Positions 48,713 to 56,579 of a stretch of DNA of 64,000 nt are shown piece after piece; the first letter of the stretch is position 1; each line of letters opens with the position of its first letter. The notes below the pieces were generated by a model. The model did not search any database. It was not told where the DNA came from and saw only the letters and a program-made list of their open reading frames with translations. The stretch covers positions 50,542-114,541 of the forward strand of contig JANQQQ010000019.1 of NCBI GenBank assembly GCA_028284935.1, read 5' to 3'. Source of the DNA: Croceivirga sp. GTDB lineage: Bacteria; Bacteroidota; Bacteroidia; Flavobacteriales; Flavobacteriaceae. The translations under genes and the position numbers were made by a program.

Positions 48713-49294
48713 TTATTTCTTAAGTCCTCTGAAAAAATTAAATGCTTCTTTTAAGTCAATTGAAACTCCAAAAATCCCTGGCTTTAGCTCGACCATTTCG
48801 TGTGCACTGATAGCTTTCTGCTTATTAATATAATCTTTAGCTTCTTCAAAAAGATTCTTCCCATTTAGGACAGCTTCTTTTAACATATCGAAGAATGCTA
48901 TCATCGAAATCAGTATAACATTGCCTTTATCATCTATAAATCCATCTAAAGAAACATATAGCCAATTATGTTCTTTAGGGTCAAATGATTTTAAATCTGA
49001 ATTAAGAATCAACAGACCAGGTTTTTCCATCTTATTATTTATAGACGAAATAGTTTCTTGGCTAAATTTTTGGTCGAACTTTTCTGTTAGTTCATTGTTT
49101 GCGAATTCTATGTCCTTATCAAATGCCTTTACAAGAGCAGCTTTTTCCAATAATTCTCTTCCGAATCTTTCCAATATCGGGTTAAGCTTTTTTCTTAAGA
49201 ATTCTTGTTCTTCTATATATTCTTCTGTGATATAAAAGAACAAGTAGTCAAGCTCTCCTTTTGAAATTGCGACAAATGAGTGAGTTAAATACAT
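48713..49294 (-). CDS. conserved hypothetical protein
   Basis: The 193-aa protein is soluble, acidic and mostly helical in its first half (EYIEEQEFLRKKLNPILERFGRELLEKAALVKAFDKDIEFANNELTEKF) with a beta-rich middle (LLILNSDLKSFDPKEHNWLYVSLDGFIDDKGNVILISM). No known motif. Middle gene of the cassette-like series. Confidence 0.5.
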   Translation of the reverse strand: MYLTHSFVAISKGELDYLFFYITEEYIEEQEFLRKKLNPILERFGRELLEKAALVKAFDKDIEFANNELTEKFDQKFSQETISSINNKMEKPGLLILNSDLKSFDPKEHNWLYVSLDGFIDDKGNVILISMIAFFDMLKEAVLNGKNLFEEAKDYINKQKAISAHEMVELKPGIFGVSIDLKEAFNFFRGLKK

Positions 49295-49452
49295 ACTCTC
49301 TTTTTATTACGGATAACGGTTTCGGCTATGATTTCGTCAAGAAGTAACACTTTAAAATAATCTTATTGTGAACATAAAGCTATTAAAAAAGGCTTGAAAT
49401 TACAGTGGATATTTCAAGCCTTTTTTAAATGTAGTCGTTGTTATTACATATA
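49295..49452 (-). repeat. attC-like spacer repeat 2, split by a terminator
   Basis: The minus strand begins with AATAACAACGACTAC just after the upstream stop and ends with TCATAGCCGAAACCGTTAT before the next start, the same two ends as spacer 1. Between them lies about 120 bp, including the hairpin at 49385-49427. Confidence 0.45.
49385..49427. terminator. bidirectional intrinsic terminator
   Basis: GGCTTGAAAT and ATTTCAAGCC form a perfect 10-bp stem with A6 before and T6 after. On the minus strand it ends the tail-collar-like gene. Confidence 0.85.
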
Positions 49453-50055
49453 TCATTCAACCCTGATGATATAATATACATAGGCATTCTTAGCACGTGT
49501 TTCAGAAGCAATTCTAGGTACTCCCCCTAAGGTTGTTTGTGACGTGGCACCTGAAGTATATGGTGCGCTGGCACCTCCAGAACCAGGATAGAAATCAGCA
49601 AATCTAGTTCTTTCGGGTTGGGAATCTGCACGCTTATCGGAACTGCTATTACCCACTTGATGAATATGTTCTTGAAATGCGTCAAGCTGAAAGCTACCGA
49701 CCTCGTTAGGTATTCCCCTTGAACTATTTCTGTTTTGGGCGTCTGGGTCTGCATATCCATCATTTCTTGCTTCATTAACCCCTCTTAAAAGAACCCCTCT
49801 TAAATCTGGTAGGCGAAAAGAAACCACCGTGCCAGCAGATTGCCTGTAAGGTCCCCAATAATCTTGTATTACATCAGAAAGCTCAGGATGAGCTGATTTA
49901 GTTAAATACTCACCGTTGCATCTCTTCCAACCATTGGGAATTGTTGATGAAGGTCCTGCCCAAATTACAATACTACCAATTGGTGGATCAGTTTGGGCTT
50001 CTAAACCAGGGCACAAAATGCCAATGATTAAAAATAGAGTCAAAATTGATTTCAT
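49453..50055 (-). CDS. exported phage tail-collar-like protein
   Basis: The start is set at MKSILTLFLIIGILCPGLEAQ, a normal signal peptide; upstream in-frame Mets would place 30 polar residues before it. The 200-aa protein then matches the tail-collar/Mdp-like family: PIGSIVIWAGPSSTIPNGWKRCNGEYL, FRLPDLRGVLLRGVNEARNDGYADPD, ending with AYVYYIIRVE. Such proteins occur as tail-fibre tips in phages and as secreted proteins in Bacteroidota. Here no phage genes surround it, so a secreted, cell-surface role is more likely. Confidence 0.75.
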   Translation of the reverse strand: MKSILTLFLIIGILCPGLEAQTDPPIGSIVIWAGPSSTIPNGWKRCNGEYLTKSAHPELSDVIQDYWGPYRQSAGTVVSFRLPDLRGVLLRGVNEARNDGYADPDAQNRNSSRGIPNEVGSFQLDAFQEHIHQVGNSSSDKRADSQPERTRFADFYPGSGGASAPYTSGATSQTTLGGVPRIASETRAKNAYVYYIIRVE

Positions 50056-50434
50056 AATTTTTGTTTTTTTGAACTTAGATAAATGTTTAGCCGAAATTAG
50101 TTTTGGAAGTCCCATCAGGGAATACCCAATATTGGGTATTTTCATTTAGAAAATCATTTTGGGAACTTTGCAAATATCTTCTACCATCTATGGATGATTG
50201 AACTAGTTGATTGTGTATAACACTCCTTCCCTGTTCAATTTTATGGTTTCAATTTGAAATACAGAGTCAGAAGAAATAAAAAAAGAAAAATTGAGTTGTA
50301 TGATAGAATGAATTTTATCCTTTATTTATAAATCGTTTTAAAATCTTGGTGAACTAAATAGTTGGGTTTATAGCTTAATTCAAGGGGTTATTGTTCGATT
50401 GATCTGTGATTTAACAATTAAAAAATTAAGTCGT

Positions 50435-50566
50435 ATGAAAAAGAGATACAAGACCATCGCAAAAGGATTAACCCTTATTACTTTTCAAGTATTTTTAATA
50501 ATGATATTTCTATTTGGTGGGCAGACCATCCCAACCAGCAGACTTGTCCAAACAGAAATTCCTTGA
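50435..50566 (+). CDS. possible 43-aa membrane peptide
   Basis: The ORF codes for MKKRYKTIAKGLTLITF followed by QVFLIMIFLFGG, a basic start and one hydrophobic segment like a signal peptide or single-span peptide, then QTIPTSRLVQTEIP. It ends within the tRNA-like structure at 50537. It may be a small exported peptide or the leftover 5' end of a larger secreted protein. Confidence 0.3.
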   Translation: MKKRYKTIAKGLTLITFQVFLIMIFLFGGQTIPTSRLVQTEIP

Positions 50567-50625
50567 AAGCTCCAGCATTTAATGACCCTAGGGATGGGTT
50601 TGAGGTTCGACTCCTCGGTCTGCTA
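50537..50625 (+). other. tRNA-like T-arm and acceptor stem, degenerate
   Basis: AGCAGAC at 50537 pairs perfectly with GTCTGCT at 50618, next to a canonical T-arm TGAGG-TTCGACT-CCTCG (50601-50617). A hairpin GACCC-TAGGGAT-GGGTT with a 7-base loop lies before the T-arm, but there is no D-arm and no variable loop, so it cannot be a normal tRNA. An intrinsic terminator follows at once. It may be a pseudo-tRNA or a remnant of an older attachment site. Confidence 0.35.
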
Positions 50626-50633
50626 CAAGATAA

Positions 50634-50667
50634 AGGTTGTCTTTTAAGACAGCCTTTTATTTTTCAT
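50634..50667 (+). terminator. intrinsic terminator after the tRNA-like element
   Basis: GGTTGTCTT and AAGACAGCC pair around TT (one G-T pair), followed by TTTTATTTTT. Confidence 0.8.
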
Positions 50668-50820
50668 GCCAATTCTTAATAGTTCTGTACTTTAATCCAT
50701 CTTAAAAGAGAGCTATTTCTGCATTCTGAATGAGTTAAGATTGAATTATCTTATTCGTGAAAAATTAGGGTTACTTTTCTTGCTTGACATTTCAAATATG
50801 ATAAAAGAATATAACATCAA

Positions 50821-51798
50821 ATGATGTATAAAAATATTACAGAGAAAATTTCGGAATTCTTAGAGGAACATATACTTGCAATAATTGCAGTATTTATGGC
50901 CTTAGTCATGTCGTTGTTCTCTGGATTGTTATATAAATCGATAAAAGTTTATAACCTTGGTGAAATAGAATATTATGAAGTTGTTGAAAAAACTACTAGT
51001 CCAGATGGTCGTGGAGACCATTATTATAATTTAAGACTTGCCAATTTTCCCGATGACCATGTCAGCACAACATTTGAAATATATCAGCGCACTCAAATAA
51101 ACCAAAAAATACCCGTTCATATCATAAAGAATCAACCTAATTTCTATGAGTTTACGGGGAGTGAGTCAAAAGAAATAAGAGATTACTTTTTCAATACTGC
51201 TGGGATATTTAATTATTTGGAATATGCCCTGTATTTATTTTTTATAGTTGGACAGATTGTTTTATTCTATCTCTATGCCATAAAAAAAATTGCAAAGGAA
51301 AGACACTGGTTTGGTGACACACAAATTGAAATATATGAGTGGAGAAAAAGAGTAATGAACAATTTCGAATTTGAAAAATTTATTAAGGAAAAAGGCATTG
51401 AGACAAAAAGTGAGCCGTTGCCTAAAACGATATTAGAGGCGATTGTCACAATATCTCCATTTATTTTGGGTTTCTTCATTTCCGCCATTTTTTTCCGCAT
51501 TATTATTAGGGCAATATATTATGATTATAATATTGGGTTTTTCTTGTCGGGATTATACCTATTTCTTTCATTTCTTTTCTTTCTCTTCTTGCCCTACCTT
51601 TTTGGCATGGCATCCTTGAAATATAGAGATGGAAAGAAGATGTTCCTTGTGTATTTAAAGCTAGTTCTAGCTTTATTCGGTATACTTAACTTTCTATTTC
51701 TATTATGTCAAATTTTGTTCACTTCGAAAGATGAAAACTTAACTTTCAATACTATTATCAATGTGTTAATTGAAAATTATGGGTCAATTTTTAGTTGA
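50821..51798 (+). CDS. membrane protein of unknown function, paralog A
   Basis: The 325-aa protein has a membrane segment at about 17-38, an extracytoplasmic stretch starting YKSIKVYNLGEIEYYEVVEKT, and about four further segments (YLEYALYLFFIVGQIVLFYLY; TISPFILGFFISAIFFRIII; FFLSGLYLFLSFLFFLFLPYLFG; LVLALFGILNFLFLLCQILF). It is a clear homolog of the convergent gene at 51889. No known family. The ATGATG start leaves one-codon ambiguity. Confidence 0.65.
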   Translation: MMYKNITEKISEFLEEHILAIIAVFMALVMSLFSGLLYKSIKVYNLGEIEYYEVVEKTTSPDGRGDHYYNLRLANFPDDHVSTTFEIYQRTQINQKIPVHIIKNQPNFYEFTGSESKEIRDYFFNTAGIFNYLEYALYLFFIVGQIVLFYLYAIKKIAKERHWFGDTQIEIYEWRKRVMNNFEFEKFIKEKGIETKSEPLPKTILEAIVTISPFILGFFISAIFFRIIIRAIYYDYNIGFFLSGLYLFLSFLFFLFLPYLFGMASLKYRDGKKMFLVYLKLVLALFGILNFLFLLCQILFTSKDENLTFNTIINVLIENYGSIFS

Positions 51799-51888
51799 TT
51801 ATCAAATATTATTTCTTTAGGAAATTAATAATGTCCAAATGTTTGTTTCTAGTTTTCAATGTAAGTGTTATTATCGTTGCATTTACCA

Positions 51889-52797
51889 TTATAAAAAAGC
51901 TCTGTAGTTGTCTAATATGGTATCTATAATTAGCTTAAGTGTAATTTCTTGGTCTTCCGAGGAAAATAAAATTTGTCCAAGAGATACTAGGATATTAAGT
52001 ACTCCAAATAAAGCTATAAGATTTTTAATAACCATAAAGTACTTTTTATTTCCGTACTTATATTTTCTGATAGCATGTCCGAATATAATAGGTAAAACCA
52101 AAAAAAATAAAAAGGCACAAAATAAATAAAGTCCAGATTCCAAAGGGGCAATGCTATTACTAGCATAGATAACTTTAATTACTAATCGCATAAAAATGGC
52201 TGCAATAAGAATTCCTATCAATAAAGGCGATGCAAATAGAAATTTTTCAACAACATTTATTGATTTTTCTCTATCTAATCGTTGAGTTCCATAATCAATT
52301 AAATAGAGCATAGTATCTAAATAATAAATTAGAACACCTACAAGAAAAACTATTACTATCGTTACAATATATAAGAGGTTTATGTACCTGTTGATTCCGA
52401 ACTGATGCTCAGTCAAAAAATCAAATAGAGACTTTTTATCTCTCCCAGTAAAAACATAATAATCTGGCTGGTCTTCAATTATAAATAGTGGAACCTGATC
52501 TCCTATATCGGTTTTTTCATATACACTCCTTGATGCGGATACAGGGTTTTGGATTCCCTTTAAAAATAAGTTTCGATAAGTACCGTTTGAGTCACCAGTT
52601 ACTGTTTTATTGACTACCTCAAAGTATTCTAAGTTACCCAAATTGTATACTTTAATTGCTTTAAAATAATACCCTGTAAAAAAGGTTGAAAGCAAGGCAA
52701 TAACTATTACTGTGAAAATAGGTTTATTGTTCTCAAAGAATTCAGATGAGCTCGTTCGAAACTTGGAAATTTTACTTTTAATTCTTTTAAGTAACAA
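51889..52797 (-). CDS. membrane protein of unknown function, paralog B
   Basis: The 302-aa protein shares the layout of paralog A: a first segment (FTVIVIALLSTFFTGYYF), then FKAIKVYNLGNLEYFEVVNKT, QPDYYVFTGRDKKSLFDF against QPNFYEFTGSESKEIRDY, and the same run of later membrane segments ending LIALFGVLNILVSLGQILFSSEDQEITLKLIIDTILDNY. The two genes face each other with 90 bp between stops. Identity looks moderate, so the duplication is not recent. Confidence 0.65.
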   Translation of the reverse strand: MLLKRIKSKISKFRTSSSEFFENNKPIFTVIVIALLSTFFTGYYFKAIKVYNLGNLEYFEVVNKTVTGDSNGTYRNLFLKGIQNPVSASRSVYEKTDIGDQVPLFIIEDQPDYYVFTGRDKKSLFDFLTEHQFGINRYINLLYIVTIVIVFLVGVLIYYLDTMLYLIDYGTQRLDREKSINVVEKFLFASPLLIGILIAAIFMRLVIKVIYASNSIAPLESGLYLFCAFLFFLVLPIIFGHAIRKYKYGNKKYFMVIKNLIALFGVLNILVSLGQILFSSEDQEITLKLIIDTILDNYRAFL

Positions 52798-52900
52798 CTG
52801 TGTTGAATAATAGAGGATTCGGCATGAAATTTAGTCAACACTTCTAAAATATCCGCAATTCTGGAAATTTATTCTATGTATTAATTTTAGAGTATGGTCT

Positions 52901-52992
52901 AACTGTGATACAGTTTAGTATTATCGATTGGACGCATATATACTCGTCAAAGTGTACTATTTATACCCTTCCTAAAAATGATACTATTTATA
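52901..52992. promoter_or_regulatory. repeat-rich region upstream of the serine recombinase
   Basis: AACTGTGATACAGTT (52901-52915) is a perfect 6-bp inverted repeat with a 3-bp centre. TACTATTTATA occurs at 52955 and 52982, 27 bp apart. This is the layout expected for a res/crossover region or an operator. TATCTTTA at 52991-52998 could be the -7 element. Confidence 0.45.
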
Positions 52993-53013
52993 TCTTTATC
53001 AAAAGAAATTTAA

Positions 53014-53598
53014 ATGAAAGCAAGGTATGTAAGGGTGAGTACCCCAGACCAAAAATTAGAGCGGCAATTGATAGCTCAAAACCCAAACGAACTCTTGTTT
53101 GTAGATATATGTAGCGGTACGATTCCATTTGCAGAACGGGAGAAAGGCAAACAAATTTTAGCCAATAATGGGATTGATTATGTTTCTGTAAAATCGATTG
53201 ATAGACTTGGCCGTAACCTTTTGGATATTCTAAATACCTTGAAATACTTTGAAGGAAACAAGGTCGTGGTCAAGGTGGATAACCTGGGAATTGAATCTTT
53301 GGTCAATGGAAAACCAAATCAAGCCTTTAAGCTCATTGTGTCCGTTCTGGCCAACATTTCCGAGATGGAACGGCAAACCATGTTGGAGCTACAACGGGAA
53401 GGAATCGCAATTGCAATGGCACAAGGTAAGTACAAAGGTCGTGTAAGGGGCTCGGTAGAATCAAAGGAAGATTTCCTGGCCAAATATCCTCATGTGGTCA
53501 GGACATTGAAAAAACAATCCTTGAGAAATACTGCTAAACTATGTGGGGTCAGTTTGGGTACAGTTCAAAAAGTAAAGAAGTCGTTTACTGAGATATAA
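53014..53598 (+). CDS. serine recombinase (resolvase/invertase family)
   Basis: The 194-aa protein has the resolvase catalytic domain: YVRVSTPDQ with the nucleophile Ser9, then VDICSGTIPFAEREKGKQIL, SIDRLGRNLLDIL with the conserved Arg residues, and the long helix ANISEMERQTMLELQREGIAIAMAQGKYKGR, followed by a C-terminal HTH (SLRNTAKLCGVSLGTVQKVKK). It could resolve element dimers or invert a segment. The start is the only ATG that keeps the beta-1 strand. Confidence 0.92.
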   Translation: MKARYVRVSTPDQKLERQLIAQNPNELLFVDICSGTIPFAEREKGKQILANNGIDYVSVKSIDRLGRNLLDILNTLKYFEGNKVVVKVDNLGIESLVNGKPNQAFKLIVSVLANISEMERQTMLELQREGIAIAMAQGKYKGRVRGSVESKEDFLAKYPHVVRTLKKQSLRNTAKLCGVSLGTVQKVKKSFTEI

Positions 53599-54054
53599 AG
53601 GAGCTTTTTGAAATCTAGAAGAGAACTGAAATCCAAAAAAATTTCATTTTATCCAGTCAATTCATTTATTTATTATCTTTGCAATGGCTTCATTTCCAAG
53701 AAAATCCCTTTCTTTTAGACACCCCCTTAGAAAAATGCTTTAGAGTAAAAAAAAGTACCATTTTTCCTATGGTAACCCTTTGATTTTTTGTGCTTAGTTG
53801 CCTTTTTATCAAAATAAAGTTTAATTACCCCTGAAGAAGACAGTTTACATTTTTAATCATTGTTTTAAATATAACAGTACGCAAAATTAAAGTGTCATTT
53901 TTAACAAATACCGAATATTGGCCTTTTAAATTTTAGAAATAATAATTCAACATGCATTAGACTGTATTTCAGTGTATTAATCAAAAATTAATAATACATT
54001 TTATAAACGTTTTGGGTCAAGGTCAGTTTGTTAAATGTTAATTTTTAATTCCCG
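53599..54054. other. 456-bp AT-rich stretch without a gene
   Basis: No protein-like ORF. It contains a perfect -7 element, TATCTTTG at 53674-53681, with nothing obvious transcribed from it, and a very AT-rich tract before the next gene. Confidence 0.6.
53674..53681 (+). promoter_or_regulatory. orphan -7 element
   Basis: TATCTTTG matches the consensus exactly. The next protein gene starts 374 bp downstream, so it may drive a small RNA or a long leader. No clear -33 box. Confidence 0.35.
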
Positions 54055-54060
54055 ATGATT

Positions 54061-54636
54061 ATGAAAAGAAATCTAATAATTACAGTTTTAGTTGCAATGT
54101 TGATGGTCAATATTGTAGGCGCACAAAGAAAGTTTCTCCGTGATGTATTTGTAGGAGTCGTTGCAGCGTTGCTTGCAGACGAAGTGAGTGCAGGAAGTAA
54201 CAATTCAACTTATTTCAAAGGGCATAACTTATCTTTTACTGATTTAACCGCCTATGCAAACACAGGGGCGGATGCTCCGTATCTTAGTATTAATTATGAT
54301 AGACTATGGAATGTTACAAACATGGATTTCCCAACTGTCCATATTGAAGTTTGGGCAATGAATTCTAAGTATTCTTTTGATTATTTACCTAACAGTCGCT
54401 TGCTCCTAGGCGAAAGAAAAATAGGGTCTCTTGAATCTAATCATTATTACTATCTCAATGAAGGCGAAAAATTCAAAATTCCACTTGATAAATCTGCTTT
54501 AGAATCCCTTCAAAACCAGAATAATGAATATCGAATTGTTATTATTGCTGGCTATGTATATGGGGATAAAGAGTATGTAGGAGGGTACAGTAATCACTCT
54601 TTCTATGATTTTAATAATCATAATTGGATAAAATAG
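54061..54636 (+). CDS. exported protein of unknown function
   Basis: The start is set at MKRNLIITVLVAMLMVNIVGAQ, a clean signal peptide; ATG ATT six bases earlier is the alternative. The 191-aa protein then has FLRDVFVGVVAALLADEVSAG, a hydrophobic stretch, and a beta-rich C-terminal domain ending YGDKEYVGGYSNHSFYDF. No family recognised. A strong terminator follows. Confidence 0.55.
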   Translation: MKRNLIITVLVAMLMVNIVGAQRKFLRDVFVGVVAALLADEVSAGSNNSTYFKGHNLSFTDLTAYANTGADAPYLSINYDRLWNVTNMDFPTVHIEVWAMNSKYSFDYLPNSRLLLGERKIGSLESNHYYYLNEGEKFKIPLDKSALESLQNQNNEYRIVIIAGYVYGDKEYVGGYSNHSFYDFNNHNWIK

Positions 54637-54692
54637 AACCTCTTTCAGTTTGTTTTTTAAAATATCAAATCGGCTTGACAAAAAAATGAAAG

Positions 54693-54738
54693 TGAAGCCC
54701 TAAGTCATTATAATTTGGCTTAGGGCTTCATTTTAAAA
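54693..54738. terminator. bidirectional intrinsic terminator
   Basis: TGAAGCCCTAAG and CTTAGGGCTTCA form a perfect 12-bp stem followed by TTTTAAAA. It lies between the plus-strand gene and the convergent operon that ends at 54879. Confidence 0.85.
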
Positions 54739-54878
54739 CACAATTCGAAGAATGTTTCTTGGAATCAAAAAATTGAAGCGATAACACAAATTAGCGACTT
54801 TCTTGATTAATTCGGCCATTTACACCCACCGTAAAAGAAAGTTTGTTAAATCCTGAATTGCAACCCTCAAAATTGATT

Positions 54879-55166
54879 TTAGGCTGCTCTTTCCAGTTCA
54901 CTTAAAAAATCTAGTCTTTTAATCGCTATATCCAATGCACTTTTATAGTCTTCACCTCTTGATATGCACCAAGCCCATTTGCCAAAGGCTTTTTCGGTTG
55001 GGTAACTGATACAATCGAAACGTCTGTTGTATCTTTTTTCAAACACCTCGTAATAGATGTGGTCGGTCTCTGAATCCGTTACCTCATAAATGTAACCTTG
55101 ATTGGAGGAACGGATTTGTGTATAGGTCTTTGTGCCTTTTTGGTAAGTTTGGTTCAGTTCTCTCAT
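54879..55166 (-). CDS. small protein translationally coupled to the polymerase-like gene
   Basis: The 95-aa soluble protein (MRELNQTYQKGTKTYTQIRSSNQGYIYEV; YYEVFEKRYNRRFDC; AFGKWAWCISRGEDYKSALDIAIKRL) has no recognised family. Its ATG overlaps the stop of the upstream gene by 4 bp (ATGA), so the two are translated together and probably work together. Confidence 0.6.
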   Translation of the reverse strand: MRELNQTYQKGTKTYTQIRSSNQGYIYEVTDSETDHIYYEVFEKRYNRRFDCISYPTEKAFGKWAWCISRGEDYKSALDIAIKRLDFLSELERAA

Positions 55167-56464
55167 GATAGGTTCAAGATATAGTTCTTTTCGCTTAGGA
55201 CTTCATCCAAGACACTTTTTACAATTTCCCTGTCCTTTTCATAGAATATTACGGAGTCGTGTTTGGTGATGCAGTTGATGCCCAAATTATAAAGTCTGTC
55301 CAGAACTCCGTCCACATAGATTTCAACCTCTTTTTTCTGCATGCTTACGGGCAGTTCTTTGTAGTCGTAACTTACTTTAAAGTCATCCACATAGGCCATC
55401 ATTTCTGGGTAGAGTGCTCTTATCTCTTCCTTTTCTTTCTTCATGTAGTCCCTAGATGGTTTTGCGTACACCACCTGCATCATTGTGGATTTTGCGGTGT
55501 CCCTATCACATCCGAGTACATTTTGTACCTGTTCATACAGAACACCACCAGTGGAATCCTGAACATACCCATCGTAAACGGTATCCTTTAGCATATTGCC
55601 CAGAATAGCATACTGGCTGTTGGTGGCATCTATCTCCTCAAGACCATTTTGCTGAATAATTAGATTCAACAAAATCTTGGGAAACGTAGTGAAGTTATGG
55701 TCAAATCGAAAGTTGGTCTTGTTCCGCTTTGCATAGATATTGCCCTGTTCTAGGTTTTTGACTGTCTGAGTATATGAAAGCATAATCCTATGTTTCTTTG
55801 AGGACAGATAGTCTTTGACTGAATCTATATAGTATTTTCCACCGTCCAGGATAAGTTCCTTGCCCTGCTTACAAGCCTCCTTTATGGCCCTATCCCTGTA
55901 TTGGTATTTTATCTCTCCACTCTCATACAAGATGGGATGCCTACCTTCAGGAATGGTATAGTTAACCTTCAAATCTGAATCACTTATGTTGTAAACATAA
56001 TCGTCGATGGTATGATATAGTTCGCCGTAGTCTATTTCGAGGCTGTTGTAGAATGTTTCAAAACCCTTAAAGAACCTTTCTTCTTTGAGTTCGTTCACAT
56101 AATCATAGGTGTATTTGACAGTTGTTTCCCAATTCGCATACATATTATCTATCAAACCTGGATTGACCCTGTAGTACATCACCTTGCCCGTATCGCCACT
56201 GAACTTTTCGTCACATAGGACGATATTGGCGTCGAGAAGCGGTTTTATAAATTCCCTGTACCTGGAGTTGAAAACCTTGCGGAAAAGGTTGGCACTAAAA
56301 GGCACATAGGCGAACATGGACCCATGCTCTTCAATTGATTTATTCATCAGTAGGTCCAGAAATCTGATGGTCTTCTGTTGTTTGATTTTTGATAGTTTCA
56401 GTCCATCGATTTCCTCAATCAGGTCAATGGGCATAGCAATACTCTTATAAAAGGTTTTATCCAT
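55163..56464 (-). CDS. family-A polymerase-like protein, candidate replication protein
   Basis: The 433-aa protein carries motifs in the order of a family-A DNA polymerase/T7-type RNA polymerase palm and fingers. Motif A-like LEEIDATNSQYAIL has Asp279. The fingers segment DRDTAKSTMMQVVYAKPS has Arg321, Lys325 and Tyr333. The motif C-like INCITKHDSVIF has His402-Asp403, and KKEVEIYVDGVLDRLY precedes it. Upstream of motif A, RNKTNFRFDHNFTTFP matches the RxYTxxTNLP-type thumb segment of related mobile-element proteins. Length is much below a full PolA, with no exonuclease domain. It is probably a primase or replication protein of the island. Confidence 0.6.
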   Translation of the reverse strand: MDKTFYKSIAMPIDLIEEIDGLKLSKIKQQKTIRFLDLLMNKSIEEHGSMFAYVPFSANLFRKVFNSRYREFIKPLLDANIVLCDEKFSGDTGKVMYYRVNPGLIDNMYANWETTVKYTYDYVNELKEERFFKGFETFYNSLEIDYGELYHTIDDYVYNISDSDLKVNYTIPEGRHPILYESGEIKYQYRDRAIKEACKQGKELILDGGKYYIDSVKDYLSSKKHRIMLSYTQTVKNLEQGNIYAKRNKTNFRFDHNFTTFPKILLNLIIQQNGLEEIDATNSQYAILGNMLKDTVYDGYVQDSTGGVLYEQVQNVLGCDRDTAKSTMMQVVYAKPSRDYMKKEKEEIRALYPEMMAYVDDFKVSYDYKELPVSMQKKEVEIYVDGVLDRLYNLGINCITKHDSVIFYEKDREIVKSVLDEVLSEKNYILNLS

Positions 56465-56547
56465 AGTTAATAGTTATTCGGCCCTGTAAAAGGCGTTGAT
56501 AAATAAGATTGGAAAATTAGCAGGGGCGGGGGTGCTAAAAAGTACTA

Positions 56548-56579
56548 CAAAGATAAAGTCGCACTGTGGATGCCACAAA
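56548..56579 (-). promoter_or_regulatory. promoter of the polymerase-like operon
   Basis: On the minus strand: TTTG (56576-56579), a 20-bp spacer, then TATCTTTG (56548-56555), a perfect match to the Bacteroidota consensus. It leaves an 80-base leader before the ATG at 56464. Confidence 0.75.

Noticed and set aside
49453..50055. Prophage remnant indicated by the tail-collar domain
   Set aside because: The protein has a Sec signal peptide and no other phage structural genes lie nearby, so a phage origin of the region is not supported.
53684..53743. 19-codon ORF directly at the orphan -7 element
   Set aside because: The ATG would lie at or before the predicted transcription start, so translation is unlikely.
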